Below are positions 1 through 10,170 of a DNA stretch of 64,000 nt, one piece after another. The notes under the pieces were generated by a model that saw only the letters and a list, made by a program, of their open reading frames with translations, had not been told where the DNA came from and made no database searches. The first letter of the stretch is position 1; the number at the start of each line of letters is the position of its first letter. The position numbers and the translations under genes are program-made. Source of the stretch: Mnemiopsis leidyi (Eukaryota; Ctenophora; Tentaculata; Lobata; Bolinopsidae); the NCBI GenBank assembly GCA_000226015.1, contig JH153354.1, positions 134,713 through 198,712 of the forward strand, written 5' to 3'.

Positions 1-110
1 GCCGTGTTAACTCGGCAAAAGCGCGGCGTTTTTGATAAAAACGCCGGCGTTTATACCGGCGTTTTTTTAAAAACGCCGCGTTTTTTTCTAGCCGGGTAGG
101 TGTGATGCGG
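1..110. repeat. Pair of AT/GC palindromic hairpins
   Basis: Two adjacent perfect hairpins share the same arm, GGCGTTTTT / AAAAACGCC: positions 25-45 (9-bp stem, 3-nt loop) and 58-77 (9-bp stem, 2-nt loop). Further partial copies of the arm flank them. The block lies just upstream of the first visible exon of the adhesion GPCR, so probably in an intron of that gene. It could be the end of a foldback element cut by the window edge. Confidence 0.7.
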
Positions 111-156
111 CCAAAGATAATAAGAAATTAAAATACAACTATATGACCAATTTCAG

Positions 157-2552
157 TCGTTTGACAGTGACTACGATCCTATTGAGGAGACAGTGACGTC
201 ATATCTGCTAGGAATCAGTTTAGGGTGCCTTGTTTTGACCATCATAGCCTTCTTCCCGGCAAAGTTAGCAGTCTAAGATATTTAGAATCCTAAAAATATA
301 ATATCTTATTTATTGACCGGAAATGTACGTAACTATAAATTTGAGCAAATAGAAAACATTCAAAAGAGTAACTATCTTAACTTATGATCATTCCGATAAC
401 AGCCGTCCAACTTTCAGAGAAATGCTAAAAAGTCGGCCAGTGCGATTAAATCTTCTCCTGGCCTCCTCCCTCATTTTCTCGATTATAAGCTTCTACCTCA
501 TGGAGATAGCTGTTATGAATGAAATCAAAGCAAACAGGGTTCCATCAGAGAGTGACAGTGCGTCAGCACCTTGTGTAATTGTACGTCAAGCACTGCTTGT
601 CTGAACTTAACTACCTTTGTCAAAGCAATACTTGAAAGCAATACTTGAAAGCAAAAATGATTTTCCAGAGTGATCGATTTCCCCTGAAATTGTTCTTACA
701 ACGCTATTCTTTCCTTGGAAGCATGGAAAATGGTCCAGTCTGGTGAAAGGTCTTTACTCTTTCACTCTTTATAAAAAATGTCTAACAACTTCGTTTGGAA
801 ACAATCCACCTCATGGTCTTCTTTTTTATCTAAAGTTTTTCAACTTCCTGAATTTTTCAAACGGCACGTTCAACAGGTAGGCTTGAGATAAACTATTTGT
901 GGCTATGTTCACAATATTTCCTTGTGTTTCAGGTAGCTTTTATGATGAACTATTTCTGGCTGTGCCAGATGGCGTGGATGGTGTGCGAAGCTCTGGTGAT
1001 GTATCGTGCCCTGGTCAGTGCAGTGATGAACTCCCATATCCACAAATACATGCTCAAGTTCAATCTCGCTTGTTGGGGTTTGTAATGTTCATTAACCTAT
1101 TTTAGAATAAATATATTCAAGCACAGTCTTATCTAAACCAAACTTACTAATGAATGTATAAACCAAATATAATGGCAACACCATAACACAAACTGTTGAC
1201 GACTTAAAAATACAGAAAATGACTGTTTTGTAAAATTATTTCCGATTTCAGGGGCGCCTCTAATTTTCCCTATCATCGGAGTATCATGGGGTGGTGCTGA
1301 CTTCGCAAATCCTAAAACGTACTGTGATGTATCTGAACTTTATTTACTGACTGTGTAGACGTGTAGCTGCAAATCCTAAGCGCAGAAGACTCTGACTTTC
1401 AAACTCGTCAATATTCGAAAAACATTTTGCTCACGCCACTAACGAAAAACTTCAGTTGTTTTCTACGCCGTAAATACGGCCTGGTGAGTGGTGACTTTCT
1501 ACGGTCCGGTGGTCCTGTGTACAGTCCTCAACATCTTCCTCTTCGTCAGAATCAGCTGGTCCACCTTCTCCAGGAAGTCCATGGATACTGGGTCAATGTC
1601 GCTTAGTGCATTTGAGAAACAAAAGGTGAGTTAAATATTGAATGTTTCAAGGCTTCAAAGAACTTAACTCTTGATTTATACTTTTTTGATATCTTCGACT
1701 AGCACAAAGGCAGACGGTGACTGAGCACAGAGCGTATGTGTAGTTATGGTAAGTCACAGTTATCCTATTAACAACGAGCTTCATGACTATCCAGAAAAAT
1801 AGAAAAGTATTAATGTTGTAACCACAACCCCCCCCCCCCCCAGAGACGATTTAAGTTCGCAATCACGGTAATGACACTGCTGGGTGTTGGTTGGATGTTC
1901 GGTTTCTTTCTGATCTTCCTGGAGACCAACATGATCTTGATAAGATGGCTTTTTATCCTATCGAACTGCACCCAGGTGCGTTATGCAACCTTGTTAACGA
2001 GATTTCACAATCTCGATGATATGAATAAACTTTAGTGCATCATTTCTTTAACGCCAAATTATTTAATGATTAGTTTCGATTTCGGCAATATCACGGCACA
2101 GACAACACAGCTCAATAAAAAAATCACATACCAGGGCATTTTCATATTCGTTCTGTACGTCGTACTAAACAAGGACCTGATAAAAGTTTGGAGAAAACTT
2201 CTGAAGTTATCGCCGAAAGTTAAAACTTCTCATTCTAGTGCCAGCACTGGGGTTCCTTCTACTTCTCGAGGAAAATCAGGTAAAACCAATAACTTTTTCG
2301 TCAGATGTTTTTATGTAGGTGACGGTACAGACAGCAATTAAATGGCATAGCTATTAGAAATAACATTTTGTCTAAGTTACTCAAGTTATTCGAACTGAAA
2401 CATGGTGATCAAATTTTTGACTTATGATTCATGTATAATGTATATGATTAGAATGACTGAATCCGCTCAAAAACACAGGAGCTGGATACACGGACAAAAG
2501 TGTATTGTCGAATCAACATGAATTGCAGAGTCAAGACGGGACCAAGTTGTAA
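157..2552 (+). CDS. Adhesion/secretin-class (class B) GPCR, 7TM region, 5' partial
   Basis: Eight exons read as one 7tm_2 domain: 157-263 (TM1, YLLGISLGCLVLTII), 418-598 (TM2, VRLNLLLASSLIF), 933-1077 (TM3, FWLCQMAWMVCEALVMYR, ending CWG), 1252-1352 (TM4, GAPLIFPIIGVSWGG plus the loop Cys), 1491-1625 (TM5, FYGPVVLCTVLNIFLF), 1844-1975 (TM6, MTLLGVGWMFGFF), 2135-2279 (TM7, GIFIFVLYVVLNK) and 2479-2552 (tail, stop TAA). Phases agree at every junction except exon 4/5, where the donor at 1353 is usable but no AG stands directly before 1491. Summed length is 340 codons. WGxP in TM4 and LLGVxWxFGFF in TM6 are class B hallmarks. The extracellular region and GPS site would lie left of the window. Expected role is plasma-membrane signalling or adhesion; the ligand is unknown. 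Confidence 0.88.
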
Positions 2553-3808
2553 AGCACACTCCCGACCGTATCATGATAAAGTACCGTGAAGTTTAAATTT
2601 GCAGTTGTGCAGGGGAAAGCTCCTCGTAGCACTGACGTGGTCCCTTACTTGTAAAAGTAGGGTAGAGTGATAATGAGGGAAAGGACATTCCTGAAAACCA
2701 CGAAAGAAGAAACTTAACTCACAAGCAGTTACTGAGTCAGCGATTTTGTTAAAGCTGACATATTGAGGCAAATCGTTTTTTATTTCTTAAAATCAAAATG
2801 TTTGTTCACTGTTCAGTGATTTTAGGTGTAGAAAAATACAAGTACAGACTATAATTTTGTTTTCTTCTTCGTTTTATGCTACTAGTTTGTTTTTTCTCTG
2901 ACAGTCTTTTATTTTGTAAGTAAAATGTTCTAAGACTTGTAAGAGCGTCGACTCAAGCGGTGCAGGCCAACGAATTTCCTGATTTCAGATAAATGATTAG
3001 TACACACTACAATGTAGCTAGGCTTATTGTCTGATCAACCCACAACAAATTGACAAAAATTCATTTTTGTTCAGCAATTCATCCATGTTTGTTCATTGGA
3101 AAAGACAAGAAATGAAAGATCAAATTCATGTATTCTAATTTCCAAAATTTCCTGTTATGAAATGAACACATATGTAGATAAGGATTATCCAATTTGTGCG
3201 AATTCCCATGAAAAGAGATAAGCGTATAGTACAGTCCGATTAATCGATGTGCTGTTCGTATGTATGCTGTAGGTGTTTTTGCAGATCGTTTTTTGTTCAA
3301 TTTCATTTTAAAACCGATGGAATTTTGTAGAAATATGAACAAGATTATCAATAGTACAATTTCTTAAGTTTGATTATCAGATTCTTGTGATGGGAAACAA
3401 CGTGACATTCCTCCACACTCGGTAAGTGGAATTTCAGCTATCTAACTAACCTCATTAATCAACAATAATTTGTATTCACAATCTGGCTTGTAACTTGACG
3501 AGGTAAGTGTGAGCTGATTTCAAGTAATAATCACGTGATTGGTAAGTGTAACAAGAGACGAGAGGAAAGATAAACCCTCAAGTATACTAGACTAGATGAG
3601 AACTGTGTCTGTCTCTACCAGCCCATATGCTAATCTGTATAATTAGAACCCGTCTTGCATTTTGTGGCAGTCTCGTTTGTTAAGAATCCGGAGATTTCCT
3701 GGCAGTTTAAAAGATTTAGCTGAGCTGGAGGACGTATTGCTTTGATTCTACGCATGTGGATATATTTTCGCTATAAGTTTGCGTGAGAGTAGATAAACCT
3801 CCTGTAAT
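2553..3808. other. Intergenic, nothing recognised
   Basis: No exon-like segment with splice sites and no recognisable repeat was found between the adhesion GPCR stop and the next gene. Short open frames here have no protein-like composition. Confidence 0.5.
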
Positions 3809-4489
3809 ATGAAGATAGGAAGACATCCCCGTCGTATCTACCCCTCAGATATAGACAAGCTGGTGTACGCAGAGTATCGGCATCCACAGTGAGTATTGTA
3901 GAATGGTACAAATTCCCTTCCTGGTTGCGCACCGATTGGAAGCCGATATGCGGCCTGTTGATTTTGGAGTTGCAAAGTGCCGGGCAGAATTTTATACTAG
4001 AGCACGACAGGGAGAATGTCTTACTCTGACTAGTATTTCTAATAGATGATATAGCCGTTCTCTTATTCTCATTTACGTATAGTTAAAGATTTGGTTTTAT
4101 TTTTTGCTATGTAACATGTTGAATAACATGACTCTAAATAATGAACTTTCCAATGAATGTTGTGTACTTATACCCAATATTTCAGACAATGCCCGGAGAC
4201 AGTTAAAGTTAAGTATGCCTACATCAAGATGCAGGGCGAGGGGAGAGAGCCGACAAGTGACGCGCAGCAGCACGTGGAGACAAGCAAACAGTTGCACGTG
4301 CAGAAAGACAACTCGGAGTGGGTCTATCTGATAGTTTCCCCCTGGTCTGAGGAACAGTTTATCGCAGTCCCACCTTCTCCAGCTCGATATTCCAAACAGC
4401 AGCAAGGGGCACAGTTTATCAAGGTCCAAACTTCTACTGCTCAATATTTTGTACAAGAGCAAGGGGAGAAAGGGCGCGGGATAGCATAA
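3809..4489 (+). CDS. Two-exon gene of unknown function, 127 aa
   Basis: Exon 1 (3809-3888) starts at ATG and ends at donor GTGAGT in phase 2. Exon 2 (4186-4489) follows TTTCAG, completes the split codon and runs to TAG-type termination after 127 residues. The protein is hydrophilic and basic at the start (MKIGRHPRRIYPSDIDK), with no signal peptide or membrane segment. A 19-residue stretch is tandemly duplicated near the C-terminus (EQFIAVPPSPARY... then AQFIKVQTSTAQY...), visible as a diverged 57-bp repeat. I do not recognise the family. It is convergent with MKS1, whose last modelled base is 88 bp away. Support rests on exact splice-phase agreement and the strong donor. Confidence 0.55.
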
Positions 4490-4576
4490 TGCACGATTAT
4501 TAATATATAGACTTATAAACTGTACGATCTATAAACTAAACTTTAACATTGACTTAATGTGTCGAGATGTTTAAAC

Positions 4577-6731
4577 TCAACGTTTTCTACAAACCTCAAC
4601 GAACAGCCTAGGTCTGCCACCGATCTCCTCTTCTTTGCTTGAACTGTTGAACAATGTCATTTCGAACGGGTGATTGAAGTGTGCTATTTGTCCTGATTTT
4701 GTCTCTCGTACATGACTTCGTTGTGTTAATCCTGGATTATTTTTAGCCACTCTTTTTGGGTAGACGTGTCATCCATTTTAAAGTTTATTGTGCATGTAAG
4801 TAAGTGTTTTAATTCTTTATAAAACTTAACAAATTGATAATGTTTATACTGAATAAAATAAAGAAAAGACGTTCAATCTTCCAATAATGTCTTCAATCTC
4901 TTCAAGTTGTGGTTTAAATTTACCTCTCATCTCCACCTCCTCCTCCACACACCATCCTAACGGCAGATCAAAACTGTAATTCACAAACAAGTTATCAGCT
5001 TCAAACCCAATAGCACGTGCTATTTCACCAAACACGTGGACACGTTGCGCGCCCTCCTGGGGAGGGTCAGTAAAGACACTCCCCACCATGTTGTGTAACA
5101 AGGAGGAGTGACGCGCGAACAGCTCGTCCATCACCTCCAGTTCTCGACTCTGGTCCTGGTCACTGATCTCCTGGACAACCTGCTCCACAGTGTACTCCCA
5201 CACGTCCCCGTCACTGTTCTCTATGGAATGTGCTTTAGTACTGTCGAACGGTGGTGTGATGCTTAACACGTGGTTAGTATCCATGGTAACAGCGCAGAGG
5301 ACCACTTCATCCTCCGGTCGTGGTAAACCACGAGGTCGACCTATGTCAGCCATTATGTACATGCGCTGAGCAGCAACCAGTTGGACCTGAAAATAGATAG
5401 ACATGGTGAATGTTGATATAACATGCTACAACCACAAAGTATATAAATTTACAAAACGATGTGATATTATCTTGTAGTTGTAGGTCGGGCTTAACTGTGA
5501 CACTGAGTGTAATCGGTTACATTTCCAAGTGAGTATAGGCCACTTTCTAAACTTCTCGAGTGACTTATATAAACTTTCGTGAAAAGGTTAAGGGTGAAGA
5601 TGGCGATATACTTACATGGTTAGACTTTCTATTGACATCGCTGGAAGGTACTTGTACAGGGTGTTGTAGGGGTGTGTAGTTTTGCTTTCTTCCTGCTGGT
5701 CTAGCTTGTCTCATCTGAACGTACCATATCAGCCAAAAAATCGCAATTTATAGTGATGTATAGAAAACAACTTAATGGATAAAACTTAATGGATTAAAAT
5801 TTGATGGATAAAACGTTCTATTCAGTGTAAAGCCCTTGCTACCTTGTGTTCAAGATAGGATAAAGCTTGTGAATTTCTAGTAGTGAGGGGCATGTTTTCC
5901 TTGTCCCCAACAGCTGGATCTTCTTCTACACATGTGTAAATACGGCGATGGTGGAACTCGTTCCTTTCTCTCATTCCTTCTATTACACTGAGTTTAAGAG
6001 GGGAATTCAAACAAGACAGTTAGCAGAAATAAAACATCAATATCTCATTCTTTCTTGTATTGTGAGCATCATAAAAGTGAGAAAGTGATCTTAGAATGAA
6101 ATAAGGTCAATACGAAAATTTATGAAGCATTAACATACTCATGATAATGCCTCTCACGGACAGTGTTGCAGTTGATAAGATCTCCATATAACTGTATCTC
6201 TCTCTGACTAAGAACTTTCTCCTGCCATGACACTGTTGCTTCCTCAGTGGCCCCTGCCTCTTCTTCACGAGGCATCAGCTCAATTTCCTGACCTGAAAGG
6301 TATAGACAAGTTCATGAGAGAAATGTTGGGTTTCACTCAATAACAAGTGAAGGTTATTGAAAAAAAACAATTAAGTACAACTATCATTTAGGATCAATAA
6401 TAATGATAACAAGAAAGTAAAAACCCTTCATATTTCACGATTCTAGTTAAAGATTATTTGCCTAATTCATTAAGGTATGTTTAATTGTGTAGATATGTCC
6501 AAGTTAAGTTAACAAGTTGAAAATTTGATGACTAACCATTGATAACTAACTGTATCATCGATTACATGATTGGTTAAAGTAGAGCAAGATCTAACCAGTG
6601 GAGGTAGGGTTTGCGAAGGTTTCTGCAATATTCCCCAACACTGTTGTAGAAGTGATCCTTTTCAGTTGTACTTTTATCTTTAAGTTACTCACTGGATCAT
6701 GTGAAATGTGTCTTGAAGTTACCAATGCCAT
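4577..6731 (-). CDS. MKS1: MKS1, B9-domain protein of the ciliary transition zone
   Basis: Exons in transcript order: 6731-6596 (ATG, MALVTSRHISHDPVSNLKIK), 6292-6139, 5987-5843, 5714-5616, 5386-4924, 4731-4595 (or to stop at 4577). All junctions are GT-AG with matching phase. Recognisable human MKS1 blocks occur in order: DPVxNLxxxVxLxRITS, WQEKxxSQ, NEFHHRRIYT, MYIMADIG, HVFGEIARAIGFEADNLFV, LTQ...IAHFNHPFE, RLFVEV. MKS1 is known to act in the B9/tectonic complex that gates the cilium base, so a ciliated animal is implied. Oddity: the model has 383 residues against about 560 in human and ends inside the B9 domain. A donor (GTTTGT, after 4595) suggests one or more further 3' exons that I could not find. 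Confidence 0.93.
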
Positions 6732-7690
6732 TCTTAAAAGTTCAGGTTGAATAAATTGTCAAATTGTGTGTTCTCATCTGCTATGATATACAATAGAGAA
6801 ACCAAAATATCTTTTCATCCTTCATGAAAATTACAATCTTAAACAACTTTTTTAGATTGCCTTCAAAGTATGAGGACTGGTTAACTTAGTCTTTGGTGAA
6901 TTAAATCCAATTAATGTATTTTCCATAAATTTATGACAAATATTGTCAAGTAAAAACTGCAACTTCTGACTTGGAGCTCAAAATGCTCACTATTTGAACA
7001 TACTTTTATACGTGATTTGGAAAGCTAGTTTCATCCATAACATGTGCTAAAGTGGGTTGCACAAGCATTAAGAGCAAACAGTTCTCCTTCAAATGAATAT
7101 TGAACAACAATCATCATCAATAAAGTGGGTGAACATTCATTGATTTCTCCAAATCATGTGAGCTAGTGCCAGCACATATGATTACATAATACATACACAA
7201 ACTAGATTTGAACAAATCACCAACATCCACTGTGTAATTTTGACAAGCAAACCAATATAGTGATAGTACCTTCTAAACAATCGCTCCATCTACAGGGCAA
7301 AAACCAAATGGAATTTTTCATACAATTGCTCCAACTACACAGCACAAATCATAGTGGTATTTTCTTAACAATTTTTAAAAACAGCAAATTCAAAAATGCA
7401 AATTTGTCAGAGCTAGAGGCGTGCCATAAGGGCGTTAGGGCATTAGCCCACCCCCAAAATAATTTAGGAAAAAATTTGAATAATTTTCTTTAAAAGCAGT
7501 TTAAATCCCAGATAAAAGTTTTTTCAGAAGTGGCTAGGAATCTAAAAAGTTAGACAAAAATGGCTGCTTTGTATTTGCATAGCTTGAACATTTAATTGAT
7601 AGGCATAATTGTAGGTACAGGGTGCAGGAGTTGATATGTAGTTAGGGCAGATTCAAAACTATGATAATCTGAGATGAAAACGTTGAAAAG
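6732..7690. other. Intergenic upstream of MKS1, nothing recognised
   Basis: AT-rich sequence between the MKS1 start codon and the first repeat. It should hold the MKS1 promoter, but no specific site can be argued for. Confidence 0.4.
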
Positions 7691-7770
7691 GGTATTTCAG
7701 CGAGATTCGAACTAGTAACCTCTGGATGGCTAACTGAGTTGGCTAACCCTACACCAAGGGGCCGATGATG
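7690..7770 (-). repeat. tRNA-like SINE head (degenerate)
   Basis: Read on the minus strand this shows an A-box-like TTGGTGTAGGGTTAGCCA and a B-box-like AGTTCGAATCTCGC at tRNA-like spacing. The anticodon and T stems do not pair well, so it is a tRNA-derived SINE promoter or a decayed tRNA rather than a working tRNA gene. Sequence to its right (to about 8000) is low-complexity and may be the SINE body. Confidence 0.5.
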
Positions 7771-8189
7771 TAGACAGAATTGCTAACTATTTGAATGCGT
7801 GCTACTATGGCTAGTCCTTGGACTAGCCCATTCCTTGTAGTAGCCAAGTTAGGAATATCTGCCGTGCGTTAGGAAGGGCGTTAGGAACGACTAGGGATAT
7901 AAGTGAGCACTCGATTCTTAGAGCGAAAAAGTAGCCGAAAAAGTAGCCAAAAAAATAGCCAAGATTGACTACAAGTTAATCGAGACAGATTTGACGTGAC
8001 TTGTACCGAGGTGATTGATTAGGCTTTCTCTGGCTACTTTAACTTACTTAAAGTGCTTAAACTACTTCAATTTTGACTTGGAATGGCATTCCTTAATTCT
8101 CAACTTTCTGTCAACGGGGCTTAAATGGTCCCAATTAATGACATTCAATTAAATAACCTATTTTCAGGCATTATCTATCTTTTTGTTTT

Positions 8190-9090
8190 GTTGATTTTTT
8201 GAGGTTAACATACTTCATAGCTTTTTATATTGGTAGAATCTAGGAAAATCTTTACCATAACTTCCTAAGTGATGTCATTGAAGATTTAGTGTTTTAATTA
8301 TGTGAGAAATTTGAGGATAACCTCGAATTTTGTTCATGAAATGGCTTCTATTAGGCATCTAACTTTGAATCAGCAGATGATTGCCTAACTAATGTGATCA
8401 AAATCCTTGAAGATGAATGTTGTTTAAGGGCAAATATTGAGGATAACATACAGCTGGGTCTTAAATCGCATTTATATAATCTTACCTAGTTCAACTGAGG
8501 GTAACTCTTTTGGGTTTTTTCATATTATATTGTTGTCGCAATGCATACTTGACTTAATGAAATTACTAAAACATCAAAAACTTGGCATTTGTGCTCAAAT
8601 TGAGGATAATTTTAGTTTTTGGATGAGAGGTTTTTAAATTACCCTCAAATTGCATATTTCGATGATATCAAGGGCAATTCTGATGCTGTTTCATACCAAA
8701 TGCAACATTCACATATAAACAGTTTCCAATTTCGAGCTCTTATTGAGGATAATTAAACTTGCCACCGATGGAATAAACAGACGGAATTTACCAAATGTTC
8801 AATATCCTCATTTTTCACTCCTGCCGCATGAAATAGCAATAAAACCTGATAGGGTAGTTAGTTTTCATGATACCAACCCATATCAGGGTGAAAATTGAAA
8901 TCAAAATGTCATTTCATGTGATAAAATTGAGGATATCCTTATTTTGCACACAAATTGGACCGCTGGTTATCTTTGAGGATAATTCATGAAAAAGGACAAA
9001 GAACCTTTTCACACCTTACCTCTCAATTCACACCTTTCTGATGTAAAATGATTTGTCAAGTAAAATGAATTGAGATCTTTTTGAGGGTAA
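8190..9090. repeat. Array of recurring decamer TTGAGG(A/G)TAA
   Basis: The decamer or a one-base variant occurs near 8312, 8437, 8495, 8600, 8639 (inverted), 8743, 8927, 8973 and 9081, with a looser form near 8198. Spacing is irregular (about 40-180 bp) and the sequence between copies is not obviously repeated. No known element or binding site was recognised. Confidence 0.6.
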
Positions 9091-9110
9091 ATTCTCGCTT
9101 GACGAGATGA

Positions 9111-9546
9111 TATCCGTCTAACGTTCTAACGTTCTAACGTTCTAACCGTCTAACGTTCTAACGCGAGGAGAGCAGAAACTGCGAGCCGCGCGCGGGTCGG
9201 GTAACACCTCGACAAATTCTCGCCTGAGTACTTCAAACATTACTGTATACGATTGGAGTATAACTGATAACGTAAAGCGAAACACGCAGTTTTTAGTGAC
9301 TTATTGTTTATGACAACGATCTGAAGGACACGTAAAACTGCGTTGCTTAGCAGCTTAGCTCTGCCACACGCGGCGGAAGCACCTGTGCACTGTGACCTGG
9401 TCATCTTTGTTTTACGTTGTGACCCTTTTCAAACATTTGCACCGCGCGCTTCACGGCAGAGGGGCTAGGCAACGTTTAGCAAAGTCATTTTGCTATTGTC
9501 GCGGTGATACCCGACCACGCAGCTAAAGCTGAACGTTAGACGGATA
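9111..9546. mobile_element. CpG-rich MITE/foldback element with 16-bp perfect TIRs
   Basis: TATCCGTCTAACGTTC (9111-9126) is matched exactly inverted by GAACGTTAGACGGATA (9531-9546). Subterminal inverted repeats continue inward: a GGTCGGGTAACACCTCGACA block near 9194 pairs with TGTCGCGGTGATACCCGACC near 9497. The left end carries an extra tandem of GTTCTAAC (9121-9162). It has no coding capacity and is much richer in CpG than its surroundings. The ends recur at 43.76-43.85 and 44.40-44.49 kb. Non-autonomous DNA transposon is the best reading; the superfamily is unknown. Confidence 0.7.
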
Positions 9547-10170
9547 AATAGACGGATAAATATAATGGACTATCTTGGTTTAGCAACTGGTCATGCAATG
9601 CAGTGCATGGTTTGGTGAAGCCTAAGTACAGGTGAAGTGGCCAAGTGCATACTTTTAACAACATATTCCCATGGCCATATGCATTGAACCCACTATTTAT
9701 ATTGCACATTCACATACAAACAGGTTAAGCAAGCAATAGCAATTTCTAAAATTGCAATTTCGATATATTGAACGACTACAGACTAGACTGATTGTCTGAC
9801 TTTGTCGGACCCTCATTCGAAGCAACTAGGGTGCGCGCTGCTGTTTAACGGGCGATGCGCGTCTAAAATTTCTTTTGTCGCCAGGCCAGAAATGCGTAAG
9901 AGTGCGTGATGGCCGCGACAGTAGGTTATCAACATACAAGCTACCTGCTGCTGTACAAACGACTGGTGGCGCGCACAATAGCAAACAGAACTATTGCTTT
10001 TATGTTTTAACTGCGCAAGTTCACCTAACCTTTACGAGGTTATATCCATTTACCGTTCTCGTTCAGCTTTAGCTGCGTGAGTCGGTGCATGGCACTACCA
10101 CCTCTGCTGGCGTGTGCGACGCGCGCAAAAGGGCTCTGGTTAGCGCTACTGCGCACGTAAAACAATTTCT
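9547..10170. repeat. CpG-rich repeat block related to the 43-44 kb cluster
   Basis: Holds GTCGGACCCTCATTCGAAGC-type sequence (about 9805), CGGGCGATGCGCGTCTA (about 9850) and a 29-bp block (9905-9933) identical to three other places in the window. All reappear, in both orientations, between 43.05 and 44.70 kb. It has no coding capacity and is likely internal sequence of the same repeat family. Confidence 0.6.

Noticed and set aside
899-1105. 68-codon frame overlapping the TM3 exon of the adhesion GPCR
   Set aside because: It is the shadow of the real exon 933-1077 in another frame.
4097-4462. 121-codon minus-strand open frame opposite the two-exon gene; possible missing MKS1 3' exon
   Set aside because: The translation has no B9-domain resemblance; it is the antisense shadow of the plus-strand exon.
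7690-7770. Functional tRNA gene
   Set aside because: A and B boxes are present but the stems do not pair; better read as a SINE head.
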